From contig SKLD01000488.1 in NCBI GenBank assembly GCA_007123395.1, positions 1 through 7,480 of the forward strand: a stretch of 7,480 nt of DNA, given 5' to 3'. Of this stretch, positions 1 to 6,830 are shown piece after piece. The translations under genes were made by a program, and so were the position numbers. The stretch is from Opitutales bacterium. GTDB lineage: Bacteria > Verrucomicrobiota > Verrucomicrobiia > Opitutales > Oceanipulchritudinaceae. The stretch's first letter is position 1. Every line of letters begins with the position of its first letter. The notes below the pieces were generated by a model, which saw nothing but the letters and a program-made list of their open reading frames with translations, did no database searches and was not told where the DNA came from.

Positions 1-2
1 AG

Positions 3-1421
3 CGCGATTTTGCGCGGCTTCTGAAGATTTTTCCCGAGGGGCAAATCGGCGTGGAACTCAACGGCAGGGTGGTGGGCTGCGCCTTTTCCATCATCGTCGA
101 CTACGACAAATTCGGCGACCGTCACACCTACGGCGAAATCATTGGCGAGGGGCGCTTCGATACCCACGACCCGGAGGGCGACGTCCTCTACGGCATCGAA
201 GTATTCGTGCATCCGGAGTTCCGGGGCATGCGGCTGGCACGGCGCATGTACGATGCCCGCAAGGAGCTGTGCGAAAACCTCAACCTCCGCGCCATCGTGG
301 CGGGCGGGCGTATTCCCGGTTACGAGGAATACGCCGATAAATTAACCCCGCGCCAATACATCAACCGCGTGCGCCAGCGTGAGATCTCCGATCCCATCCT
401 CAGCTTTCAGCTCGGCAACGGGTTTCACGTCAAAAAAGTGCTCAAGGGCTACCTCGAGGGTGATTCCGAGTCCAAGGAATACGCTACCCTCCTCGAATGG
501 AACAACATTTACTACGAAGAGAAACCAAAGCTCATCAGCGTAAAAAAACGGGAGGTTCGCCTCGGCGTTGTGCAGTGGCAAATGCGCCCCGCCACTCGCC
601 TCGATACCGTCGTCGACCAAGCCGAATACTTCATCGATACGGTGAGCGACTACCACTCGGACTTCATCCTCTTTCCGGAGTTCATCAACGCGCCCCTCAT
701 GGTCAAATACAACGAGATGACGCCGGCCGAGGCCATCCGTGAACTGGCGAAGTATACGACTCCGCTCTTCGAGAAAATGTGCGAGTTTGCCGTGAGCTAC
801 AACGTCAATATTATCACAGGCTCCATGCCGCTGCTCGAGCGTAACAAGCTCTACAACGCCGCCTTCCTCTGCCGCCGCGACGGTACATGGGAAATGACCA
901 AGAAAATCCACGTCACCCCGAGCGAGCGCGAGAGCTACGGCATGCATGGCGGGTCCGAGATCGCCGTCATGGACACCGACTGTGGCAAAATCGGCATCCT
1001 TATCTGCTACGACGTGGAGTTCCCGGAGCTGCCCCGCATCCTCCGCGAACAGGGCATGGAAATCCTCTTCGTGCCCTTCATGACCGACCTGCAGACGGGC
1101 TACCAGCGCGTGCGCTTCTGCTCCCACGCCCGCGCTGTCGAGAACGAGTGCTACGTCGCCATCTCCGGCAACGTCGGCAACCTCCCGCGCGTTGACAACA
1201 TGGATATCCAATACTCCCAGTCCGCTGTTTTTTCCCCCAGCGACTTCGCCTTTCCCAGCACCGGCATCGTCGCCGAGGCCACCCCGAATACTGAAATGGT
1301 CCTCATCTGCGACATCGACCTCGACCTCCTCAAGGAACTCCACGAGAGCGGCAGCGTCCGCAACTGGAAAGACCGCCGCACCGACCTCTACGATCTGAAG
1401 CTCAAAAAAAAGAAGCGCTGA
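3..1421 (+). CDS. GNAT acetyltransferase / carbon-nitrogen hydrolase (nitrilase) fusion, 5' end outside window
   Basis: The frame is open to the left edge. The GTG at position 51 is not the real start, because the 16 codons before it (ending FPEGQIG) continue the conserved GNAT fold; about 45 residues are probably missing. Residues are numbered from codon 51. The GNAT domain covers about 1-160, with an acetyl-CoA-binding motif A around VHPEFRGMRLARRMY (51-67), where the usual second Gly is Arg. The nitrilase domain covers about 168-445. It keeps the Glu-Lys-Cys triad: Glu210 in LFPEF, Lys285 in KKIH and Cys319 in LICYDVEFPE. The protein ends in a basic KLKKKKR tail. Known for the family: such fusions occur in several bacterial phyla and are annotated as bifunctional GNAT/carbon-nitrogen hydrolases; nitrilase-superfamily enzymes cleave amide or nitrile C-N bonds. 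The substrate cannot be told from sequence. The protein is predicted cytoplasmic. Codons favour C at the third position, unlike the next gene. Confidence 0.93.
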   Translation, partial: RDFARLLKIFPEGQIGVELNGRVVGCAFSIIVDYDKFGDRHTYGEIIGEGRFDTHDPEGDVLYGIEVFVHPEFRGMRLARRMYDARKELCENLNLRAIVAGGRIPGYEEYADKLTPRQYINRVRQREISDPILSFQLGNGFHVKKVLKGYLEGDSESKEYATLLEWNNIYYEEKPKLISVKKREVRLGVVQWQMRPATRLDTVVDQAEYFIDTVSDYHSDFILFPEFINAPLMVKYNEMTPAEAIRELAKYTTPLFEKMCEFAVSYNVNIITGSMPLLERNKLYNAAFLCRRDGTWEMTKKIHVTPSERESYGMHGGSEIAVMDTDCGKIGILICYDVEFPELPRILREQGMEILFVPFMTDLQTGYQRVRFCSHARAVENECYVAISGNVGNLPRVDNMDIQYSQSAVFSPSDFAFPSTGIVAEATPNTEMVLICDIDLDLLKELHESGSVRNWKDRRTDLYDLKLKKKKR

Positions 1422-1436
1422 AACCAAGCCCTCCAA

Positions 1437-1476
1437 CAGACATGCCGAGCGCGACCTACAAATGTCTGACATTTTT
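1437..1476 (+). terminator. Candidate intergenic hairpin(s) with T-run downstream of the GNAT-nitrilase gene
   Basis: Two alternative inverted repeats share bases. CAGACAT (1437-1443) pairs perfectly with ATGTCTG (1462-1468) across an 18-nt loop and is followed by ACATTTTTCTT. AAATGT (1460-1465) pairs with ACATTT (1469-1474) across a 3-nt loop and runs into a short T tract. Either could be a weak terminator for the upstream gene, or a structure read by the neighbouring RAYT. The stems are short and AT-rich, so confidence is low. Confidence 0.3.
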
Positions 1477-1498
1477 CTTGACGGTATGGGCGGGGGGC

Positions 1499-1504
1499 GG
1501 GAGG
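1499..1504 (+). promoter_or_regulatory. Shine-Dalgarno-like GGGAGG deciding the RAYT start
   Basis: GGGAGG lies 11 nt before the ATG at 1516. The other in-frame ATG, at 1462, sits inside the hairpin described at 1437-1476, has no Shine-Dalgarno sequence, and would add an 18-residue glycine-rich leader not expected in the family. This site therefore favours 1516. Confidence 0.45.
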
Positions 1505-1515
1505 ATACGCTTGAG

Positions 1516-2523
1516 ATGTATACACAACCCTATACTTTGCGTTATGTGCGGACGGACGGACCTGCTTGTTACCACTGCTATGGCCGGTGCGTGAACAAGG
1601 AGCGTCTGCTGGGGGATGACGAGGCGAAGGATCGCTTTGTTTGGGAGTTGCGACGGGTGGCGGACTTCTGCGGGGTGGAGGTTTTGACATACTGTTTGAT
1701 GTCGAACCACTTCCATATTCTCGTGCGGGTGGACCCGGCGGAGAGGGAAGTGACCGACGAGGAGTTGGTGCGGCGTTTCCGAGCGCTTTACGGTGAGGAC
1801 AAGTGTCCGTATATCAACATGAACGCGCGCCGGGTGGCGGCAACATTAGCGACGGAGTCGTCTGATGCTGAGGAGTTACGGGCGCACTTACGCGGGCGCA
1901 TGGGGAGCCTTGCGGGTTTGATGAAGACGCTGAAGCAGCGTTACACCGTGTGGTATAACGGTGAGCGGGGGCGCGTGGGGACGCTTTGGGCGGAGCGTTT
2001 CAAGAGCTGCATGGTGCAGGACTCGCCCCAAGTGCTGCGTGTGGTGGGGGCGTATATTGAGCTGAATCCGGTGCGAGCTGGCTTGGTGGAGCGGGCGGAG
2101 GCTTATCGCTGGAGCGGCTACGGGGCCGCGATGGGCGGAGCGGGGTCGCGCGGGTTGCGGGAGTGGGCGCGGGACGGGATTCTCTCCATGCTTGGGCGGG
2201 AGTCTTCGCCAGAAACTTTTGATTGTGATCGGTTTGTGGATTCATATGGGCGGCTTTTGGCGGTGAAGGATGATGTCGGGCAGGAGGGATTCCGGAAAGG
2301 TGCCGACCCTTTTTCGGAGGCTTGTCTGGAACCGGCCCCGATGTTGCGGCAGATACCGGAGTTTCTGCGCGGTGCGGTCGTGGGCACGCGGGATTTTGTC
2401 GCCGCGTATCTGTCTTTGGATTTAGGCAAATCGATGCAACCGTCGGCGGAGGTGCTGCCGGAAAGCGGACTCCGGTCGGCAAGACGCCCACGCGTGCGTT
2501 CGTTGCCGCCGGACAGCGGTTGA
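1516..2523 (+). CDS. REP-associated tyrosine transposase (RAYT), IS200/IS605-like Y1 HUH nuclease family
   Basis: The 335-residue product carries the RAYT hallmarks in order (numbered from 1516): RCVNKERLL near 25-32, then MSNHFHILV with the metal-binding HUH pair His65/His67. Next come KQRYTVWYN (140-148), GRVGTLWAERF (152-162) and AYIELNPVRAGL (179-190). In this last motif Tyr180 is the likely nucleophile, by analogy with the Tyr-Ile-x-x-Asn-Pro motif of E. coli TnpA-REP. The C-terminus keeps the family's GAVVGTRDFV and LRSARRPRV segments, so the gene looks full length and active. Known for the family: RAYTs cut single-stranded DNA at REP hairpins and are usually single-copy domesticated genes; cellular roles are poorly known. 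An alternative start at 1462 would give 353 residues. Codons favour G and T at the third position, in contrast to the C-rich preceding gene, which suggests separate ancestry. No terminal inverted repeats or target duplications were seen. Confidence 0.93.
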   Translation: MYTQPYTLRYVRTDGPACYHCYGRCVNKERLLGDDEAKDRFVWELRRVADFCGVEVLTYCLMSNHFHILVRVDPAEREVTDEELVRRFRALYGEDKCPYINMNARRVAATLATESSDAEELRAHLRGRMGSLAGLMKTLKQRYTVWYNGERGRVGTLWAERFKSCMVQDSPQVLRVVGAYIELNPVRAGLVERAEAYRWSGYGAAMGGAGSRGLREWARDGILSMLGRESSPETFDCDRFVDSYGRLLAVKDDVGQEGFRKGADPFSEACLEPAPMLRQIPEFLRGAVVGTRDFVAAYLSLDLGKSMQPSAEVLPESGLRSARRPRVRSLPPDSG

Positions 2524-2525
2524 AT

Positions 2526-2546
2526 CGAGGTAGCAACATTACCTCG
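2526..2546 (+). repeat. Perfect hairpin just after the RAYT stop; candidate REP-like element or terminator
   Basis: CGAGGTA (2526-2532) and TACCTCG (2540-2546) form a perfect 7-bp stem with a 7-nt loop, starting 2 nt after the RAYT stop codon. The 5' arm runs into GTAG (2530-2533), the tetranucleotide that marks REP hairpins recognised by some RAYTs, although here it spans the stem-loop junction rather than lying at the base. CCTC (2542-2545) can instead pair with GAGG at 2553-2556, giving an alternative fold. No U tract follows, so it is not a canonical intrinsic terminator. The remaining bases up to 2627 show nothing else clear, apart from a TTGAGA/TTGAGG tandem at 2615-2626. Confidence 0.4.
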
Positions 2547-2627
2547 TCCTTAGAGGAGGAGCGTTCACCCAATCGCGCGCGGTCGATTCCGACTTGCCCG
2601 TGGATTCAGCTCCGTTGAGATTGAGGC

Positions 2628-5078
2628 ATGGAAAGACGGGTTGGGCAAACAACCGCAGGGACTCCGTCGGCAAGGCGGATTTCGGCGGGCCGTTTGTGGA
2701 TATTTCGCGCGGCGGCATTGGCTCTTCCGCTGCTGCTTCTGCTGGTGCTGGAGGGAGCGTTGCGTATGACGGGTCATGGGTATCCGACGCAGTATTTCCT
2801 CCGCTCTGCGATAGGCGGGGAACCTGTCTATGTGGAGAACCGTGACTTCACCCGCCGGTTCTTTCCGGACGCACTTGCCCGGTCGTTGCACCCGTTAGCC
2901 ATTCCGGCGGAAAAAGACGCGGAGACATACCGCATCTTTCTACTGGGCGAATCCGCCGCGATGGGAGATCCGGAATCTGCTTACGGCGTGGCGCGGTTCC
3001 TCGAAGTGATGCTCCGCGAGCGGTATCCCGGTGTCCGTTTCGAGGTCGTGAATGTTGCCGTGACGGCGATCAACTCGCACGTCGTGCGGGAAATCGCGCG
3101 TGACTGTGCGGGCATGGAGGGTGACCTATGGATCGTATACATGGGAAATAACGAAGTCGTGGGACCTTTCGGCGCCGGAACAGTTTTCGGCCCCCAGGCA
3201 CCGCGGCTCGGGCTTATCCGCGCACGTATGGCGCTCGGACGAACCCGAATCGGCCAGGCTCTTGACGAATTGGCGCAAATACTGCGCAGCCGTGCGGACG
3301 AGCCAACAGAGTGGCGTGGATTGGAACTTTTCATCGAGCAGCAAGTATCGGCCGATGATCACCGCATGGAAGCAATCTATCGTCATTTTGAGGCGAATCT
3401 TAGGGACATTCTCAACTATGCGGCAGCTTCCGGAGCCGATGTCGTGCTTTCCACTGTGGCGACGAATGTGAGGGATTGTCCGCCCTTCGGTTCAGCGCAC
3501 GCAGAGAATTTTGAAGCAAAAGAGCGATGGCGTGAACTTTTCCACTCCGGGGCGGCGGCGGAGGACGCAGCCGATTACGCAGCGGCCCTCGAAGCTTACG
3601 AGAGTGCAGCCGGCTTGGACGGCGACTATGCTGAGCTGCAATACCGTATGGCGGTTTGCCTTGAAGCACTCGGTCGGGACGAGGAGGCACGGGCTGCCTA
3701 TCTGCGGGCGCAGGACTTGGACACATTACGCGTGCGCGCCGACTCGCGTCTCAACACAATCATCCGTGCGGAGGCGGAGCGCCGGGGCGGGGAGATCGGC
3801 TTCTATGATGCGGCGGCGGCGCTCGGCGGCGGTTTCTCCCTCGATTTGCCGGGGGCGGAGGTTTTTTACGAGCATGTGCATTTCAACTTTGCGGGCAATC
3901 ACCGTTTGGCAGCGGGCTTGCTTGAGGTGGTGGCGGAGCGTTTGCCGGAGCGGGTGCGCGTTCGTGACAGTGGAGCGCCGCCGACCTCTCTTGAGGCCTC
4001 TGCGGCGGCTTTGGGATTCACCGAAAGGGATCGTGCCGAAGTGCTTGAATACGTGCGTGACCGTTTGCAGCGACCTCCCTTTACTTTTCAATCAGGCAAT
4101 GCCGGACGAATCGAAGTGCTCGAAACAGAGGTAGCGCGGCTGCGGGAGGGAATGACACGCAGGGCGTTAGAGAGTATGCGTTTGTTCTACGAAGAGGCGC
4201 TTCGTTCCGCTCCGCCGGACGACTGGGTCCTGCGCGAGCGCTTTGCGCGCTTTCTTGAAGGCACGGGTGATCCCTTCGCGGCGGAGATCCAATACCGGGC
4301 GGTTCTGGAGATCGTGCCGCACTACACCCGCGCCCGCTTCGAACTCGGGGATGTGCTACTTTCCCTTGGGCGTCACAGTGAGGCGGCGGATGCCTTTGAG
4401 AAGGTTCTACGGGTCCGTCCGGATTCGGTCGACGCATTGAACGGTCTCGGCATGGCTTTGTCCGGCGGGGGTCGCCACGCCGAGGCAATCAGCCACTTCC
4501 GCCGGGCGGCGGAGATCCGGCCCGACTCGGCCACGACGCGGGTCAACTGGGGCCTTGCGCTTGCGCGCCGGGGTGACGGCTTGGGCGCCATGCAGCAATA
4601 CCGCCGCGCGCTGGAAATTGACCCGTCTCATGCCGCGGCACACATCAATATCGGTCAATTCCTTGCGGGGCGCGGCGATGCGGCGGCGGCGAAGTATCAC
4701 TACCGCGCCGCCGTCGAGGCGGACCCGGGGAACGCCGTTGCCCGCTTCAACCTCGCCAATGCGCTGTCGGCGGAAGACCCCGCCGCGGCCACGGAACTCT
4801 ACGGTGAGGCCGCGCGGCTCGATCCGGCCTTTGCCGACGCGCGCTACAACTACGGGATCGGCCTCGCCCGCGCGGGGCGCACGGCGGAAGCGGCGGAGGA
4901 GTTTGGCGCGGTCGTGCGCCTTCGTCCGGACCGCGTGAACGCGCGTATGAACTACGGTGTCGCCCTTATGCGGCTGGGGCGCGCCGACGAGGCGGCGGCA
5001 CAATTCGAGGAAGTGCTGCGCATCGAGCCCGGCAATACCGATGCCCGCCGCTTCCTGACCGAACTGGGCGCGCGGTGA
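2628..5078 (+). CDS. Signal-anchored SGNH/GDSL-hydrolase-like protein with TPR repeats
   Basis: This 816-residue protein has a basic N-terminus and one hydrophobic helix (about 28-41, rich in Leu), predicting an inner-membrane anchor with the rest outside the cytoplasm. The SGNH-like domain follows: block I LLGESAA with Ser109, block II-like NVAVTAINSH (142-151), block III MGNNE (172-176), and block V EHVHFN with His418. The usual Asp three residues before this His is Glu415. A pair of TPR-like helices (about 301-367) lies between blocks III and V, a layout I associate with a family common in Verrucomicrobiota and Planctomycetota. RPPFTFQ and a short coiled segment (about 475-525) lead to eight TPR units (about 531-803); the sixth is one residue short. 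TPRs mediate protein binding. Ester hydrolysis is inferred only, with no known substrate. The ATG lies two codons after an in-frame stop (2622-2624); GAGG sits only 1 nt before it, too close for a normal ribosome binding site. Confidence 0.88.
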   Translation: MERRVGQTTAGTPSARRISAGRLWIFRAAALALPLLLLLVLEGALRMTGHGYPTQYFLRSAIGGEPVYVENRDFTRRFFPDALARSLHPLAIPAEKDAETYRIFLLGESAAMGDPESAYGVARFLEVMLRERYPGVRFEVVNVAVTAINSHVVREIARDCAGMEGDLWIVYMGNNEVVGPFGAGTVFGPQAPRLGLIRARMALGRTRIGQALDELAQILRSRADEPTEWRGLELFIEQQVSADDHRMEAIYRHFEANLRDILNYAAASGADVVLSTVATNVRDCPPFGSAHAENFEAKERWRELFHSGAAAEDAADYAAALEAYESAAGLDGDYAELQYRMAVCLEALGRDEEARAAYLRAQDLDTLRVRADSRLNTIIRAEAERRGGEIGFYDAAAALGGGFSLDLPGAEVFYEHVHFNFAGNHRLAAGLLEVVAERLPERVRVRDSGAPPTSLEASAAALGFTERDRAEVLEYVRDRLQRPPFTFQSGNAGRIEVLETEVARLREGMTRRALESMRLFYEEALRSAPPDDWVLRERFARFLEGTGDPFAAEIQYRAVLEIVPHYTRARFELGDVLLSLGRHSEAADAFEKVLRVRPDSVDALNGLGMALSGGGRHAEAISHFRRAAEIRPDSATTRVNWGLALARRGDGLGAMQQYRRALEIDPSHAAAHINIGQFLAGRGDAAAAKYHYRAAVEADPGNAVARFNLANALSAEDPAAATELYGEAARLDPAFADARYNYGIGLARAGRTAEAAEEFGAVVRLRPDRVNARMNYGVALMRLGRADEAAAQFEEVLRIEPGNTDARRFLTELGAR

Positions 5079-5105
5079 CACCGGGAGACGCGTTTCCACC
5101 CGAGG

Positions 5106-5125
5106 GGGGGCGGCCTTCCCGCCTT
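5106..5125 (+). terminator. GC-rich hairpin between the SGNH-TPR and OppA-like genes
   Basis: GGCGG (5109-5113) pairs with CCGCC (5119-5123) over a CCTTC loop, and two flanking G-T wobbles could extend the stem. Only TTG follows, with no U tract, so termination here would be weak. It may simply separate or attenuate expression of the two genes. The rest of the 81-bp gap shows no clear promoter. Confidence 0.22.
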
Positions 5126-5159
5126 GACGCGGAGGCGCGGGTAGAACCTCCTTGGATGC

Positions 5160-6830
5160 ATGAGAAATCGTGGGCGAAGGCGGGTGCGGATGCCAAGACG
5201 TTGGTTGCGGGCGCCGTGGGTTGCTGTGTTGGCATGCACCCTCTTCCTGAGTTACGGCTGCGATCGCCCGCGGGCGGTGGACCGTGCAACGGAGGCGGGC
5301 ATTCTGCTTGTCGGAAGCGGGCCGGAGCCGGAGCGTCTTGACCCGCATCTCACAACTTCGGTTTCGGCCTTCAACATACTCTTCGCGCTCTTTGAGGGTT
5401 TGGTCGCACCCCATCCGGAGACCCTCGAACCGGTGCCCGGCGCGGCGGCGGACTGGAGCGTGAGTGAGGACGGGCTGGAATACCGCTTTTACATGCAGCC
5501 GGAGGCGCGGTGGTCGGACGGCGAACGGCTCACGGCGTATGATTTCGCCTTTTCGTGGAGGCGTTTGCTCTCACCCGCGTTGGCCGCTCCCTATGCGACG
5601 ATGCTTTATGCCGTGGAGGGGGCGGAGGCCTTCCACCGCGGCGAGACGGATGACTTCGGCACGGTGGCTGTCGAGGTCGTTTCGGCGGCGGAACTCCGCG
5701 TGCGGCTCCGCGCGCCCGCGCCATATTTTCTACAGCTGCTCATGCACCCGGCGACGTTTCCGTTGCGGGAGTCGGTCCTGCGGGCGGAGGGCGACCCGTT
5801 GCACCGCGACACGCGCTGGGCGGTGCCGGGACGACTCGTGGGCAACGGGCCGTTTCTGCTCGGGCAGTGGCGGGCCAATCAGCTGATCGAAACGGTGGCG
5901 AATCCGCATTATTGGGACGCGGAGACCGTTGCGCTCAATGCCATCCGCTTCTTTCCGATCGCGGACCTTGGCGCGGAGGAACGCGCCTTTCAAGCCGGGC
6001 AGTTGCATATCACGGAGGCACTGCCGCCCCCGCGGGTGCGGCACTACCGGCGTAACGAGCCTGAAGTTCTCCGCATTGATCCGTATTTGGGGACCTACTA
6101 CTACCTTTTTAATCACGACCGCCCGCCGCTCGATGATCCGCGGGTACGCCGTGCCCTGAGTCTTGCCGTGGACCGCCGCGCGATTACCGACGGGATACTC
6201 GGCGCCGGACAAATTCCGGCGAAGAGCTTCACTCCGCCGGGCCTCGCGGGATACGAGCCGCCCTCCATGCCGCCGGGCGACCTCGATGAAGCGCGGCGGC
6301 TTCTCGCTGAGGCGGGCTTTCCGGGAGGCGAAGGCTTTCCCCGGCTCGAGCTGCTATACAACACATCAGAGAGCCATCAGCGCATTGCCGAGGCCGTCCA
6401 AGCCATGTGGCGGCGCGACCTTGGGATCGACATCCGCCTACGCAACGTGGAATTCCGCGTGTACTTGGATCTCCGCGCAAACGGCGACTTCGACATCGCA
6501 CGGGCGGCGTGGATCGGCGATTACCTCGACCCCCACACTTTCCTGTCGCTCTGGACGACGGCGAGCGCGAACAACTTCAGCGGATGGTCGGACGAAGCGT
6601 ATGATGCCCTCATCGACCGTTCCGACCGCATCCGCGATCCGGAAGTTCGCCATGCGGTCTTCGCCGAAGCGGAGTCCATGCTCTTCGAGCGGCAAGTCAT
6701 CTGTCCGGTCTACACGTATGTGACCGTCTACCTCATCCGGCCCGAGGTGCGGGGCTGGTACGCCAACCTTCTCGACTGGCACCCCTACAAGCATGTGCGG
6801 CTCGAAGTATCCGCGGAGGCTGCGGACTAA
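5160..6830 (+). CDS. Oligopeptide ABC transporter substrate-binding lipoprotein (SBP_bac_5 / OppA-like)
   Basis: The 556 residues match the usual length of OppA-type binding proteins. A basic n-region and hydrophobic segment (about 15-33) end in LSYGC, so Cys34 is the likely lipidated residue; Ser rather than Leu at -3 makes the lipobox imperfect. Family motifs include PERLDPHLTT (57-66), LFEGLV (77-82), and the signature region GAAADWSVSEDGLEYRF to ARWSDGERLTAYDFAFSWRR (about 94-132). NGPFLL, the YYYLFNHDRPPLDDPRVRRALSLA-type core (written here only as its key segment) and the C-terminal YLDPHTFLSLW follow. Known for the family: these lipoproteins capture peptides in the periplasm and pass them to an OppBCDF transporter; some bind murein peptides or other solutes. 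No permease or ATPase gene is in the window, so it is an orphan here. It starts 81 bp after the SGNH-TPR gene and may share its transcript. The real start may be 5190. Confidence 0.92.
   Translation: MRNRGRRRVRMPRRWLRAPWVAVLACTLFLSYGCDRPRAVDRATEAGILLVGSGPEPERLDPHLTTSVSAFNILFALFEGLVAPHPETLEPVPGAAADWSVSEDGLEYRFYMQPEARWSDGERLTAYDFAFSWRRLLSPALAAPYATMLYAVEGAEAFHRGETDDFGTVAVEVVSAAELRVRLRAPAPYFLQLLMHPATFPLRESVLRAEGDPLHRDTRWAVPGRLVGNGPFLLGQWRANQLIETVANPHYWDAETVALNAIRFFPIADLGAEERAFQAGQLHITEALPPPRVRHYRRNEPEVLRIDPYLGTYYYLFNHDRPPLDDPRVRRALSLAVDRRAITDGILGAGQIPAKSFTPPGLAGYEPPSMPPGDLDEARRLLAEAGFPGGEGFPRLELLYNTSESHQRIAEAVQAMWRRDLGIDIRLRNVEFRVYLDLRANGDFDIARAAWIGDYLDPHTFLSLWTTASANNFSGWSDEAYDALIDRSDRIRDPEVRHAVFAEAESMLFERQVICPVYTYVTVYLIRPEVRGWYANLLDWHPYKHVRLEVSAEAAD
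5176..5180 (+). promoter_or_regulatory. Shine-Dalgarno-like GAAGG supporting an internal start at 5190 for the OppA-like gene
   Basis: GAAGG lies 9 nt before an in-frame ATG at 5190. Starting there gives MPRRWLRAP and then a hydrophobic stretch, a normal-length lipoprotein signal peptide. The ATG at 5160 has no evident ribosome binding site and adds ten mostly basic residues. Confidence 0.35.

Noticed and set aside
342..1472. Long minus-strand open frame of 376 residues
   Set aside because: It lies antiparallel to the GNAT-nitrilase gene, whose triad and domains are clear. The minus-strand product is low-complexity (rich in Ala, Val, Glu, His and Asp) with no recognisable domain, as expected for a shadow of a GC-rich gene.
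1478..1507. Possible promoter: TTGACG (1478-1483) and AGGATA (1502-1507), spacing 18
   Set aside because: The -10 match is poor and it overlaps the ribosome binding site of the RAYT start at 1516, leaving no room for a leader. A second TTGACG at 5124 has only 12 nt to TAGAAC.
2420..2570. tRNA-like stretch on the minus strand (translated phrase TGVRFPAAPP, resembling read-through of a tRNA T-arm)
   Set aside because: The T-loop does not match the consensus, the stem has mismatches, and no pairing acceptor strand lies at the right distance. The same bases encode the conserved C-terminus of the RAYT.
1422..2627. RAYT region as a complete insertion sequence with ends
   Set aside because: The hairpins on the two sides have unrelated sequences and no target-site duplication was seen. 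RAYTs are normally single-copy genes rather than mobile insertion sequences.
4407..5414. Minus-strand open frame of 335 residues over the TPR array
   Set aside because: The plus strand encodes regular 34-residue TPR units here; the reverse product is Arg/Pro/Ala-rich with no domain.
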